Source: Clostridia bacterium
GTDB taxonomy: Bacteria > Bacillota > Clostridia > Oscillospirales > Acutalibacteraceae
NCBI GenBank assembly: GCA_024404115.1
Contig: JAKSQM010000005.1
Location: 124,001 to 188,000 of the forward strand
Direction of reading: 5' to 3'
DNA: 64,000 nt
Shown here: positions 25,229 to 33,558 of the stretch, one piece after another
How positions within the stretch are numbered: the first letter of the stretch is position 1
Layout: every line of letters starts with the position of its first letter
Program-made: the position numbers and the translations under genes
Notes under the pieces: generated by a model
What the model was told of the DNA's origin: nothing
The model's database searches: none
What the model saw: the letters and a program-made list of their open reading frames with translations, nothing else

Positions 25229-28200
25229 ATGTTATACAAAAAGAACAGTGAAAAGTCCCTTTCCAAAGAGCTTTTTCAGAACCCCACAAGTGAATACAGA
25301 GGAACTCCCTTCTGGGCATGGAACAATTATCTTACAAAAGAAGAGCTTGAAAGACAGATAGATATATTTAAAGAAATGGGTCTTGGCGGATTCCATATGC
25401 ACGTTAGAACAGGTCTTAAAAATCAGTACCTCAGCGACAGCTATATGGAGCTTGTTGACGATTGCGTTAAAAAAGCTAAAAAAGAAGAAATGCTCGCTTG
25501 GCTTTATGACGAGGACAGGTGGCCCTCTGGTGCCGCTGGAGGACTTGTTACCTGCGATGAAAAATACAGAGCAAGAAGCCTACTTTTCACACCGTTCAGA
25601 TACGGTGAGGGCTATGACTCAGAGGATGCAAGCGCACAGGCAACAAGAAGCGGAAAAGGCTCACTCCTCGCCTGCTATGACATTGTGCTTGATGATAACG
25701 GCTTCCTTAAAAGCTATCGCCGTATAAACGAGGACGACGAGGCAGAGGGCAAGAAGTGGTATGCGCTTCTTGAAATCAGCACCAACAACAACTGGTATAA
25801 CGGTCAGGCATATGCGGACACACTTTCAAAAGAAGCAATTGACCGCTTTATTGAGGTTACTCACGAGAAATACAAAGAAAAGGTTGGCTATGAATTTGAC
25901 GGCACTGTGCCTGCAATTTTCACAGACGAGCCACAGTTCACACGCAAGCAGGTGCTTAACAATTCATTTGATGAAATGGATATTTCACTGCCTTGGACAG
26001 ACAAAGTGCCTGAGCTTTATAAAGAGGCTTACGGTGCAGATATTTATGACACACTGCCAGAGCTTTTCTGGGATTTACCTGCATCAGAAGCGTCAATCCA
26101 CCGCTATCGCTATCACGATTTTATTGCGGAGCTTTTTGCAAAATCTTTTGCAGATAATGTTGGCTCATGGTGCCGTGAAAACAAAATTGCACTTACAGGT
26201 CATATGATGGAAGAGCCGACTTTAAGAAGTCAGTGCGCCGCCCTCGGTGAAGCAATGCGTTCATACAGAGGTTTTGACATCCCCGGTATTGATATGCTTT
26301 GCAACCGTGCAGAGTTCACAACTGCAAAGCAGGCACAGTCTGCTGTTCACCAGTTTGGCTATGAGGGAATGCTTTCTGAGCTTTACGGTGTAACTGGCTG
26401 GGATTGCGATTTCAGAACATACAAATATCAGGGCGACTGGCAGGCGGCTCTTGGTGTTACAGTGCGTGTACCTCACCTTTCATGGTATGCAATGGGCGGT
26501 GAAGCCAAGAGAGACTACCCTGCTTCAATTCACTATCAGTCCCCTTGGTATAAGAAATATCCCCTTATTGAAAATCACTTTGCAAGAGTGAACACTGCAC
26601 TTACAAGAGGTAAGCCTGTTATTAAGGTTGCAGTTGTTCATCCTATTGAAAGCTTCTGGCTTCACTGGGGTCCCAATGATAAATCTGCACTTCTGCGTGA
26701 AAGCCTTGACGAAAGATTTGAAAATCTTACAAACTGGCTTCTTACAGGCAGTGTTGACTTTAACTTTATTTCAGAGTCCCTTCTCCCCGACCTTTGCGAA
26801 AAAGGCTCTGCTCCACTTAAAGTGGGCAAGATGGAATATGACGCTGTTATTGTTCCTGGCTGCGAAACACTTCGCTCCACAACAATTGAAAGGCTCGCTG
26901 ACTTTAAGGCTGACGGCGGTAAGCTGATATTTATGGGCGACGCACCTTATCTTTGCGACGCTCTGCCCTCTGATAAATGCAAAAAGCTCTATGACGAGAG
27001 CATAAAGACAGACTTCTCAAGAGCGGCTATTCTTAATGCACTTGAGGATAACAGAACAGTTACACTTCGCTTTGCAAACGGCAGACTTTCTGACGATTTG
27101 CTTTATCAGCTCCGTCAGGATGATGATTGCAAATGGCTCTTTGTATGCCACACAGAGGAGCCAGACAACAAAGATGTTCACCGTGGCGACTATGTGAGAA
27201 TCACTGTTGAGGGTGAATACATTGCAGAGCTTTATGACACATTTGACGGCACAATTAAGCCTATGCCTGCAACATACAGAAACGGCAAAACTATGATTGA
27301 CAGACAGGTTTATGCTTATGATTCACTGCTCATTAAGCTGACAGACGGCAAGGCAGAGAACGGCAAGGCAAAGGAATGGTGCGAAGTTCCCGAGGGCAAG
27401 CAGGTTGAAAGTGTTGTCCCCTACGCTCTTTCTGAAAAGAACATTCTTTTGCTTGACATTGCTGAATTTAAGCTGGGCGGTGAAACAGAGTTTTCACCCG
27501 AAGAAGAGGTACTTCGACTTGACAATGTTTGCCGTGAGCGACTTGGCATTGTTAAGCGTGGCGGCTCAATTGTTCAGCCTTGGGTAACTGGCGAAGTTCC
27601 GACAGTTGACAAGCTGACACTTCGCTTCACATTTGACAGTGAGATTGACTACAGCGGTGCAGAATTTGCATTTGAAGAAGCTGACAAGGTTGAAAAGATT
27701 ATTTTCAACGGCAAGGAAGTTGAGAAAAACATCCTCGGCAATTATGTTGATATTTCAATTTTCAAAATTGCACTTCCGCAGATTGTTAAGGGCAAAAACA
27801 CGCTTGAAATTACATACCTTTATGGCGAAAAGGTTGATATTGAAAATATGTTCATCCTTGGCGATTTCGGTGTTAAATTCAACGGAAACAAGAAAACTGT
27901 TATCGCTCTGCCCGAAAAGGTTGGATTTGGCGACCTTGTTCCGCAGGGATTCCCATTCTACAGCGGAAACATCACATACAAATTTAAGGGCAAGGCAACA
28001 AACGGCAAGATGAATATCCGTGCCACATGGTACAGAGGTGCGGCAATTTCTGTTAAGGTTGACGGCGAAGAAAAGGGCGATATTATTTATCCGCCATACA
28101 TTCTCACTGTTGACGGACTTGCAGATGGTGAACACGAGGTTGAAATGACACTTTACATTCACAGATACAATTCATTTGGCCCCGTTCACCTTGTTGACGA

Positions 28201-28315
28201 AAAAGAAAGCTGGCACGGCCCGGGAGCATGGAGAAGCACAGGCAGATGCTGGACATATGAATATGTGCTCAGACGAACAGGCATCCTTGCTGCGCCTGCA
28301 ATTATTGAAGAATAA
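25229..28315 (+). CDS. large GH106-like glycoside hydrolase
   Basis: A protein of 1028 residues behind GGAGG with no signal peptide. The N-terminal barrel begins with TPFWAWNNYLTKEELERQI, then GGFHMHVRTGL, LAWLYDEDRWPSGAAGG, and FTDEPQFTR, which carries acidic residues placed like catalytic ones. Later SELYGVTGWDCDFR, a Rossmann-like middle section (AVIVPGCETLRS), and two beta-sandwich domains at the C-terminus with LADGEHEVEMTLYIHRYNSFGPVH. I know this arrangement from large clostridial proteins related to alpha-L-rhamnosidase family GH106; the exact family and substrate need checking. Cotranscribed with the isomerase and GH92. Confidence 0.7.
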   Translation: MLYKKNSEKSLSKELFQNPTSEYRGTPFWAWNNYLTKEELERQIDIFKEMGLGGFHMHVRTGLKNQYLSDSYMELVDDCVKKAKKEEMLAWLYDEDRWPSGAAGGLVTCDEKYRARSLLFTPFRYGEGYDSEDASAQATRSGKGSLLACYDIVLDDNGFLKSYRRINEDDEAEGKKWYALLEISTNNNWYNGQAYADTLSKEAIDRFIEVTHEKYKEKVGYEFDGTVPAIFTDEPQFTRKQVLNNSFDEMDISLPWTDKVPELYKEAYGADIYDTLPELFWDLPASEASIHRYRYHDFIAELFAKSFADNVGSWCRENKIALTGHMMEEPTLRSQCAALGEAMRSYRGFDIPGIDMLCNRAEFTTAKQAQSAVHQFGYEGMLSELYGVTGWDCDFRTYKYQGDWQAALGVTVRVPHLSWYAMGGEAKRDYPASIHYQSPWYKKYPLIENHFARVNTALTRGKPVIKVAVVHPIESFWLHWGPNDKSALLRESLDERFENLTNWLLTGSVDFNFISESLLPDLCEKGSAPLKVGKMEYDAVIVPGCETLRSTTIERLADFKADGGKLIFMGDAPYLCDALPSDKCKKLYDESIKTDFSRAAILNALEDNRTVTLRFANGRLSDDLLYQLRQDDDCKWLFVCHTEEPDNKDVHRGDYVRITVEGEYIAELYDTFDGTIKPMPATYRNGKTMIDRQVYAYDSLLIKLTDGKAENGKAKEWCEVPEGKQVESVVPYALSEKNILLLDIAEFKLGGETEFSPEEEVLRLDNVCRERLGIVKRGGSIVQPWVTGEVPTVDKLTLRFTFDSEIDYSGAEFAFEEADKVEKIIFNGKEVEKNILGNYVDISIFKIALPQIVKGKNTLEITYLYGEKVDIENMFILGDFGVKFNGNKKTVIALPEKVGFGDLVPQGFPFYSGNITYKFKGKATNGKMNIRATWYRGAAISVKVDGEEKGDIIYPPYILTVDGLADGEHEVEMTLYIHRYNSFGPVHLVDEKESWHGPGAWRSTGRCWTYEYVLRRTGILAAPAIIEE

Positions 28316-28327
28316 GAGTTGATTTTT

Positions 28328-30358
28328 ATGGATTTATGTAAATATGTTAATGTTTTTCAGGGATGTGGCGAGGTTGACATCCCGAAGCGTGAGGGTATTG
28401 CCGCAAAGTGGTTTTTTATTAAGGCTGGCTGCGGCAACACCAGCCCTGCGGCAATGGTGCCATACGGTGCAATGAGTGCCGCTCCATACTCGGGCGGATA
28501 CCCCACAGGATATGGCAACCACATTATCAACACCCACTCTCACCCAAAAAAATTTGAGGGCGGTGAGAAGCTCCGTGGCTTTGCACACATTCAGCAAAGC
28601 GGAACAGGCACAATGGGTTATTATTATAACTACGCTCTCACAACTCCGTTTTATAAAGGCTCTGACGAGCGTCGCTTGCCAAAAGACGAAAAGGCTGAGG
28701 CTGGATATTACACCTGCACACTTGACGATATAAAATGTGAGCTGACAGCCAGCAACAGAGTTGCACTTCACAGATATACATTCGGTGAAGCCAACGGATT
28801 TGTTAAGGTTGATTTCAAAAATAACGGCATCAACATCCCCGATTATGAAATTCGCAAGGTTTATGACCTTTCTATCGAAAAAATTGACAGTAACACCGCT
28901 ATTGCAAAGGCAAAGATTGAGGGCATTGACATTTTCTTTGCAGTTAAGGGCAACAGCGAATTTGAAATCAAAGACGGCTGTGCAATTTTTAGCTTAAATG
29001 AGCAGAAAGTGGCTGAAATTTCTGTTTCAATTTCTCTTAGAAGCTGCGAAAAAGCGTTGAAAAATATAGCTTTATCGAAAAATTTCGATGAAACAAAGGC
29101 TGACGCAAACGCACTTTGGAACAAATCTTTTTCAACGATAAAAATCGATGCAAGCGATGAAATAAAAGAGATTTTTTATTCAAATTTTTATCATTCACTT
29201 GTTAAGCCTGCGGACTGGTCTGGCGAAAGCTTCATTTATGATGGCGACGGTCCGTTCATTGCGGATTTCAGCACCCTTTGGGATATGTATAAAACACAGC
29301 TTCCGCTTATCTTTATGACGGATAAGGAAATGAGCGAAAAAATTGTTGAAACACTTCTTAAAGTTGGCGAGGAGTTAGGGCATATTCCAAATTCATTCGG
29401 TCTGACAGACAAGTATCTGCTTCACAATTCACAGGCAAGAATGCTCGGTGTATATGCGCTTATAACCGCTTACCGCTACGGCATAGATGTTGACCCCGAC
29501 AGGATGCTGAAAGTGATTGATGCAGATGTTTTTTCCGATAACAAAACTGATTTCACTGTTGACGGCAAGTGCGAATCGCACACTTGGATGCTTGACATGG
29601 CGGACGGCTGTGCTTTGGCGGCACAGATTGCACTTGAAAGAGGAAACACCGAAATTTACAACAGGCTCTATCCCCTTTCGCTTCAATGGAAAGGTGTTTA
29701 TGACCCCGAAACAGGACTTCTCAACGAGGATTCTTCATATTATGAGGGCACTTTATACAACTATTCTTTCCGTCAGATGGTGAAAATGGACGAAAGAATT
29801 GAGCTTGCAGGCGGTAAAGAGAATTTTGTAAAGCTTCTTGATAAATTCTTTGGCTACGGTCAGCCTGACACAGTTCTTGCCACTGACCCCGATAATTATG
29901 AGCATATAAGAGAGGGCATCAAGCTTGGCAGATTTGAGGGATTCAACAATGAATCTGACACTGAAGCACCGTTTTCATATATTTATGCAGGCAGGCACGA
30001 CAGGGTTTGCGAAATCATCCGTGGCGGTCTTAAATATATGTTCTCAACGGGCAAGGGCGGACTTCCAGGCAACAACGATTCTGGCGCACTTTCATCATAT
30101 TATGTGATGACGGCAATCGGTCTTTTCCCCGTTGCAGGTCAGGATTTATTCCTTATAGGCTCACCTGTGGTTGACAGTGCGGAGGTTACACTTTCAAGCG
30201 GCAACAAGCTGAGCATTAAGGTGATTGACAACTCTGACGAAAATATTTATGTTAAGAGCGTTACATTCAATGGCAAAGAAATTGAAAGCAAAATGCTTTC
30301 TGCAAAAGAAATTATGAGCGGTGGAGAAATGGTATTCACCATGAGCGATAGGGCATAA
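28328..30358 (+). CDS. exo-alpha-mannosidase, glycoside hydrolase family 92
   Basis: Removes alpha-linked mannose with inversion in a calcium-dependent way. The start is ATG 28328; the TTG nine bases earlier is less likely. The 676 residues begin with the family pattern AGCGNTSPAAMVPYG and GGYPTGYG. Further motifs are FSTLWDMYKTQLPL, SYYEGTLYNYSFRQMV, FSYIYAGRHDRV and GGLPGNNDSGALSSYYVMTAIGLFPV. The last usually reads GNDD with QMSAW, so this member is divergent around the base region. There is no signal peptide, unlike the exported enzymes of Bacteroides. Last gene of the unit. Confidence 0.9.
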   Translation: MDLCKYVNVFQGCGEVDIPKREGIAAKWFFIKAGCGNTSPAAMVPYGAMSAAPYSGGYPTGYGNHIINTHSHPKKFEGGEKLRGFAHIQQSGTGTMGYYYNYALTTPFYKGSDERRLPKDEKAEAGYYTCTLDDIKCELTASNRVALHRYTFGEANGFVKVDFKNNGINIPDYEIRKVYDLSIEKIDSNTAIAKAKIEGIDIFFAVKGNSEFEIKDGCAIFSLNEQKVAEISVSISLRSCEKALKNIALSKNFDETKADANALWNKSFSTIKIDASDEIKEIFYSNFYHSLVKPADWSGESFIYDGDGPFIADFSTLWDMYKTQLPLIFMTDKEMSEKIVETLLKVGEELGHIPNSFGLTDKYLLHNSQARMLGVYALITAYRYGIDVDPDRMLKVIDADVFSDNKTDFTVDGKCESHTWMLDMADGCALAAQIALERGNTEIYNRLYPLSLQWKGVYDPETGLLNEDSSYYEGTLYNYSFRQMVKMDERIELAGGKENFVKLLDKFFGYGQPDTVLATDPDNYEHIREGIKLGRFEGFNNESDTEAPFSYIYAGRHDRVCEIIRGGLKYMFSTGKGGLPGNNDSGALSSYYVMTAIGLFPVAGQDLFLIGSPVVDSAEVTLSSGNKLSIKVIDNSDENIYVKSVTFNGKEIESKMLSAKEIMSGGEMVFTMSDRA

Positions 30359-30377
30359 ATTAGAATTTATCAATATA

Positions 30378-30600
30378 AAGCCTCCCTTGGGGGAGGTGGC
30401 AAAATCTTTGATTTTGACGGTGGGGGTAACCCCCTCAGTCTGCTCCGCAGACAGCTCCCCAAAGGGGCGCCTTTGTTTCCACGAATCAGAACTGTTAATG
30501 CGTAATTTTGGCGTAGATCGTTTTGGCTCGGTGCAAATCAATTCGGGAACAGCAAGCTCCCCCCCTACGGTGTGCGATGCCATTATTTATTCGTGCCAAA
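30378..30600. repeat. intergenic repeat island 3
   Basis: Module F (30379-30425) in the reverse orientation: GGGGGAGGTGGC with CAAAATCtttGATTTTG. Module G-like (30426-30475) with CAGTCTGctccgCAGAC. Module D (30540-30575) with AGCAAGCTCC and CCCCTACGGTG. Located between the converging GH92 and SGNH genes; no coding frame supported. Confidence 0.75.
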
Positions 30601-30625
30601 CACGATAAACCACTATTTGTCAAAT

Positions 30626-30674
30626 AAAAAAATACCCGCTGAAAAGGAATGGTTTCCTTCTCGGCGGGTTTTCT
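30626..30674 (-). terminator. bidirectional terminator between GH92 and SGNH genes
   Basis: The stem ACCCGCTGAaaAGGAA pairs with TTCCTTcTCGGCGGGT; T-rich or A-rich runs flank both sides. It most likely ends the minus-strand SGNH gene (stop at 30708). Confidence 0.8.
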
Positions 30675-30707
30675 TATGTATAAAATATGCGATTTTGCCC
30701 TTAAATT

Positions 30708-31556
30708 TTATTTACCCATAAATGACTTCACATATGAAAGAACCATGCTGACGGCTTTTCTTACTATATACTTGATAAATTCAAAGGTGAAGAAATCGTT
30801 CTGATTGATGCCTGCGTGCTTAATAACAAGCTCTGTTTTGTCGGTAAGCTTCAGCTCGTTGAGCTTTGCAAGAACAAGCTTTGCGATAACCACATTGCCC
30901 TCTGCGTTGGGGTGAATGTAATCGGGTGCGATATATTCGCTATGACCTGCAAACGCCTTTGCAACATCAATCAGCTCATATGCGCCTACGTTTTCAGCGA
31001 TATACTGTCTGTAGCGAGCGTTAAGTCTGTCTGCACCCTGCTGGTATGCTTCTTTAACAAAATCGTTGCCGGGGTTATAAAGAGTCTGAACAATTATTGT
31101 TGCGTTGGGGTTAAGTTCTTTGATTTTTGCAATTATTTTGCAGAAATTCTCATAAAATTCTGCGGTAATTTCATCAAAGCGGGTGTAATTGCCGTTCTTT
31201 GCCTCGCTGATAAGGCTTGACATATCGCCACGGAGGAAATCGTTACCGCCGATTGAGATGCTGATAATGTCAGCCACTTTAACATCTGCGCTGATTTTTT
31301 CTTTTTCAAGGTGCTTAATAAGGTCTGATGTGCGGTAGCCGTTGATGGCATCATTGGTGAAGTCAAAGCCAGTTGTGTCTGCAACAATTCTGCCGAAGCA
31401 GGCTTCGTCGCTATTAAGCACGCCTGCGCCATAGCCGATTGAATCGCCGAGAACAAGGTATTTCAGTGTTTTCTCCCCTGCAAATGCTGTGGTTGCGATG
31501 CCGAACATCATAATAAGCGCCAGAACAATTGATAAAATTTTTCGTGAAAGTTTCAT
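30708..31556 (-). CDS. secreted SGNH/GDSL hydrolase
   Basis: The start is ATG 31556 behind AAGGAGGA; 282 residues. Signal peptide ILSIVLALIMMFGIATTAFA. Block I nucleophile in VLGDSIGYGAG, oxyanion Gly and Asn in ISIGGNDFLRG and the catalytic Asp-His in DYIHPNAEG. It would deacylate sugars or lipids outside the cell. The C-terminus (KYIVRKAVSMVLSYVKSFMGK) is an amphipathic basic tail, similar in character to the tails of three other exported proteins in the window. Confidence 0.88.
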   Translation of the reverse strand: MKLSRKILSIVLALIMMFGIATTAFAGEKTLKYLVLGDSIGYGAGVLNSDEACFGRIVADTTGFDFTNDAINGYRTSDLIKHLEKEKISADVKVADIISISIGGNDFLRGDMSSLISEAKNGNYTRFDEITAEFYENFCKIIAKIKELNPNATIIVQTLYNPGNDFVKEAYQQGADRLNARYRQYIAENVGAYELIDVAKAFAGHSEYIAPDYIHPNAEGNVVIAKLVLAKLNELKLTDKTELVIKHAGINQNDFFTFEFIKYIVRKAVSMVLSYVKSFMGK

Positions 31557-31578
31557 AGAACTTCCTCCTTTCAGGGTA

Positions 31579-31607
31579 ATTTTAACATTAAAAAAGAATT
31601 TTAGCAA
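31579..31607 (-). promoter_or_regulatory. promoter of the SGNH hydrolase gene
   Basis: TTGCTA, 17 nt, TAAAAT on the minus strand; the leader before the start codon is about 20 nt. Confidence 0.6.
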
Positions 31608-31654
31608 GAGTTTTTTTCTGAAAAGGCAAAATCAAGCTTTTTACAATGCTCCAA

Positions 31655-31915
31655 ATTGTCTCTGCGAAGCCTCGCAATGATGGTACCGACAGTTTTTTGC
31701 TCGAATTTATTTTTGCGCTGACATTCAGAACGGGATGTCGAGGACGCCATCCCCTACATTATGCCACTTTTTCAAAATTATCTACTTTCTATAGTTCTAC
31801 CCCTCTGCATCTGCGATGACATCTCCCCTGTCAAGGGGCGACAGGAAAGTTCTGTGCGTACCTTGAGGAATGGATTGCCACGGTTGCAAGCAACCTCGCA
31901 ATGACAGGGTTTTAG
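31655..31915. repeat. intergenic repeat island 4
   Basis: Modules in order: E-type at 31660-31690, B at 31719-31757, AT-rich H at 31767-31797, A at 31798-31860 (a one-base-shortened copy, CTCTGCATCTGCGATGACA), E at 31863-31912. The B-H-A order is the same as in islands 1 and 8. Confidence 0.8.
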
Positions 31916-31940
31916 CAAAAGCATTACGATTGACACAGAA

Positions 31941-31974
31941 TAAGCCGCCGATTTAAAATCGACGGCTTAATTTT
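31941..31974. terminator. hairpin at the end of the candidate small RNA
   Basis: A 13-bp stem, AAGCCGcCGATTT against AAATCGaCGGCTT on the plus strand, perfect with one G-U pair on the minus strand. TTAATTTT follows on the plus side and TTATTCT on the minus side. Confidence 0.5.
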
Positions 31975-32134
31975 GGGATTTTGGAATGTATCTATTTCAT
32001 CGTAACCATAACCTTTAATTTAATACAGCTTTGATAAAATTATTTCATGGGAACCACGCTTTCGTATATTATTCTGAATGATGTTTACGGTTCACTGGAA
32101 CCATCCCCTTCTTTGTATCTCTCTTTCTTTTCAC
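31941..32134 (-). ncRNA. candidate small RNA with its own promoter
   Basis: The minus strand has a near-consensus promoter at 32139-32167 with no credible gene behind it. The expected RNA of about 190 nt starts near 32133 and would end at a long hairpin at 31941-31968 (AAGCCGUCGAUUU pairing with AAAUCGGCGGCUU, complete when G-U pairs are allowed on this strand). Within it, UGGUUCC occurs twice and GUGAACC between them can pair with either copy, giving two alternative structures. The T-run after the end hairpin is weak. The only frame at its 5' end is 17 codons and would begin before the predicted transcript start. A structured RNA of unknown family is suspected. Confidence 0.35.
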
Positions 32135-32138
32135 CCAT

Positions 32139-32167
32139 ATAATATCACTAATTTTGTTAAATGTCAA
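32139..32167 (-). promoter_or_regulatory. strong promoter reading into the candidate small RNA
   Basis: TTGACA, exactly 17 nt, TATTAT on the minus strand. It is back to back with the promoter of the DUF1292 gene. Confidence 0.7.
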
Positions 32168-32211
32168 TAGTTTTTTTGCACATTTTTATTTTTATTTTAA
32201 TGTTTTTTTGC

Positions 32212-32240
32212 TTGACTATTTGTTAAAATAAAGTTAAAAT
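32212..32240 (+). promoter_or_regulatory. promoter of the DUF1292 gene
   Basis: TTGACT, 17 nt, TAAAAT, about 33 nt before the start codon; a TATAGTAAT lies just downstream as a possible second -10. Confidence 0.65.
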
Positions 32241-32272
32241 ATTATAGTAATATTAAAGCACGGAGGACCATT

Positions 32273-32572
32273 ATGGCTGAAGAATATAATCCCGATATCG
32301 TTAGTGTTATTGACGAAAACGGCGTTGAACATACTTTTGAAGAACTTGACAGAATCGAAACTGATAATGGCAGATTTGTTGCTCTGCTCCCCGTTTATGA
32401 TGACGCAGAGGACATAATTGATGATGACGGTGAAATAATAATTTTAAAGGTTGACGAGGAAGAGGACGGCGAAACCTTCCTTTGCCCCATTGAGGATGAG
32501 AAAATCTTTGACGAAGTGGGCAAAATCTTTGAAGAAAGACTTCAGAATCTTTTCTTTGAAGATGAAGAATAA
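32273..32572 (+). CDS. DUF1292 family acidic protein (YrzB-like)
   Basis: A protein of 99 residues behind CGGAGG. It matches the DUF1292 pattern: DIVSVIDENGVEHTFEELDRIE, then ALLPVYDDAED and EIIILKVDEEEDGETFLCPIEDE. It is very acidic, soluble, and of unknown role; in Bacillales a relative lies beside yrrK. The probable 6S RNA begins within a few bases of its stop codon. Confidence 0.85.
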   Translation: MAEEYNPDIVSVIDENGVEHTFEELDRIETDNGRFVALLPVYDDAEDIIDDDGEIIILKVDEEEDGETFLCPIEDEKIFDEVGKIFEERLQNLFFEDEE

Positions 32573-32575
32573 GCA

Positions 32576-32766
32576 ACTCCCTGCTATGCACGATAACTGC
32601 TGTCTATATTAACCCAACACATTTTAAAAAGGGAGCCTATTCTCTGTTGCTGGGCATGCAGACCTCCCGATATTTCGGACGTTGGGAGCACAAAAACAAC
32701 AGGAGGCAACCCACCTGCTTTTAACCGCAGGTTACTATCGGCAGCTCCCGGCACAGCGGGGTTTGT
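32576..32766 (+). ncRNA. ssrS: probable 6S RNA
   Basis: A non-coding stretch with the layout I associate with clostridial 6S RNA, which binds RNA polymerase by imitating an open promoter. The ends pair (CCCUGCU at 32579-32585 with AGCGGGG at 32755-32761). The middle carries GCAUGCAGACCUCCCG, a CUCCCgauauuucggacguuGGGAG hairpin region, ACAACAGGAGGCAACCCACCUGC and CCGCAGGUUACUAUCGG. A covariance search would settle it. It lies between the DUF1292 gene and the beta-propeller gene. The antisense frame that covers it is taken to be spurious. Confidence 0.6.
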
Positions 32767-32788
32767 TAAGCTGAAAGGACGATTGAAT

Positions 32789-33478
32789 ATGATCAAGATA
32801 CTGTCTGCGGACATTTTAGATATAATCCCACTTGAAATAGGTTTTATTATTGCGGCAAGGGAAACTGCACCAACAGGCGAAGCAACTGTTGCCACCTCTG
32901 TTTATGATCAGGAGGGCGACAGAATTCTGCCCATAAAGATTGGTACATATCTCGAAGCAAAATACGGCGCAGAATACAGAACTATCGCTTCAACTCTTGG
33001 CGATTATCTCACCTGCTCTGCGGCTATCCTTAAAAGTGGCGGTGTTGTTACACTTTATCCCTCAGGCGAATTGAGCCTTTTTGATGTTGACGGCTCTGTT
33101 GCGTGGGACGGCAAGCTCCTTTATCAGGAAAAGACAACAAGAGATATCGCTCTTGACGGCTCTTGTTTCTGGAGTGCTGTGCCTGGTATCAATGCAATTA
33201 TCCGCTACTCCCCTGTTGAAAAGAGAGTTTTGCTTCGTATTGGCGGCGGCTCTTCAACAGCTTTCAACAGACCTGTTGCCATTTCAAAATATGACGACAA
33301 GCTTTACATTTGCAATGAGGGCAATAATAAAATCCGCACAATCCGCCTTGAGGATTATGCAGTTAAGGATTATGCAGTATTCAACGAGCCTGTATATAAA
33401 TATTTCAGAGTTGGCGCAAAAGAGTATGTGCTTCTTGGTTCGGGCATCTATCGCATCAACGACGATTCAGAGAAATAA
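32789..33478 (+). CDS. hypothetical protein, beta-propeller-like
   Basis: Start at ATG 32789 with GAAAGGA upstream; the TTG at 32783 is a less likely alternative. The 229 residues show repeated short strands such as DGKLLYQEKTTRDIALDGSCFWSAVPG and NRPVAISKYDDKLYICNEGNNKIRTIRLED, which look like NHL-type propeller blades, perhaps four of them. There is no signal peptide. I do not recognise a family. It directly follows the 6S RNA. Confidence 0.6.
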   Translation: MIKILSADILDIIPLEIGFIIAARETAPTGEATVATSVYDQEGDRILPIKIGTYLEAKYGAEYRTIASTLGDYLTCSAAILKSGGVVTLYPSGELSLFDVDGSVAWDGKLLYQEKTTRDIALDGSCFWSAVPGINAIIRYSPVEKRVLLRIGGGSSTAFNRPVAISKYDDKLYICNEGNNKIRTIRLEDYAVKDYAVFNEPVYKYFRVGAKEYVLLGSGIYRINDDSEK

Positions 33479-33486
33479 GTAAAAAT

Positions 33487-33520
33487 AATCCCCGCAGTTA
33501 TGACTGTGGGGATGTTTTTT
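33487..33520 (+). terminator. terminator after the beta-propeller gene
   Basis: ATCCCCGCAGT pairs with ACTGTGGGGAT and is followed by GTTTTTTTAT. Confidence 0.85.
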
Positions 33521-33558
33521 TATTTTTCGGTCTGCGCTAAATGCGACACCCATTTTGG

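Noticed and set aside
31941-32134. T-box riboswitch
   Set aside because: AAGCGUGGUUCCC resembles part of a T-box antiterminator, but the AG box and specifier stem are missing and no aminoacyl-tRNA synthetase or amino acid gene follows.
32082-32135. A 17-codon frame (MGEKKERYKEGDGSSEP) on the minus strand
   Set aside because: It would begin at or before the predicted transcript start and has no ribosome site; reading through its stop gives a further 14 codons, but there is no sign of recoding.
32584-32895. Minus-strand frame of 103 codons
   Set aside because: It covers the probable 6S RNA and the start of the beta-propeller gene and has no ribosome site.
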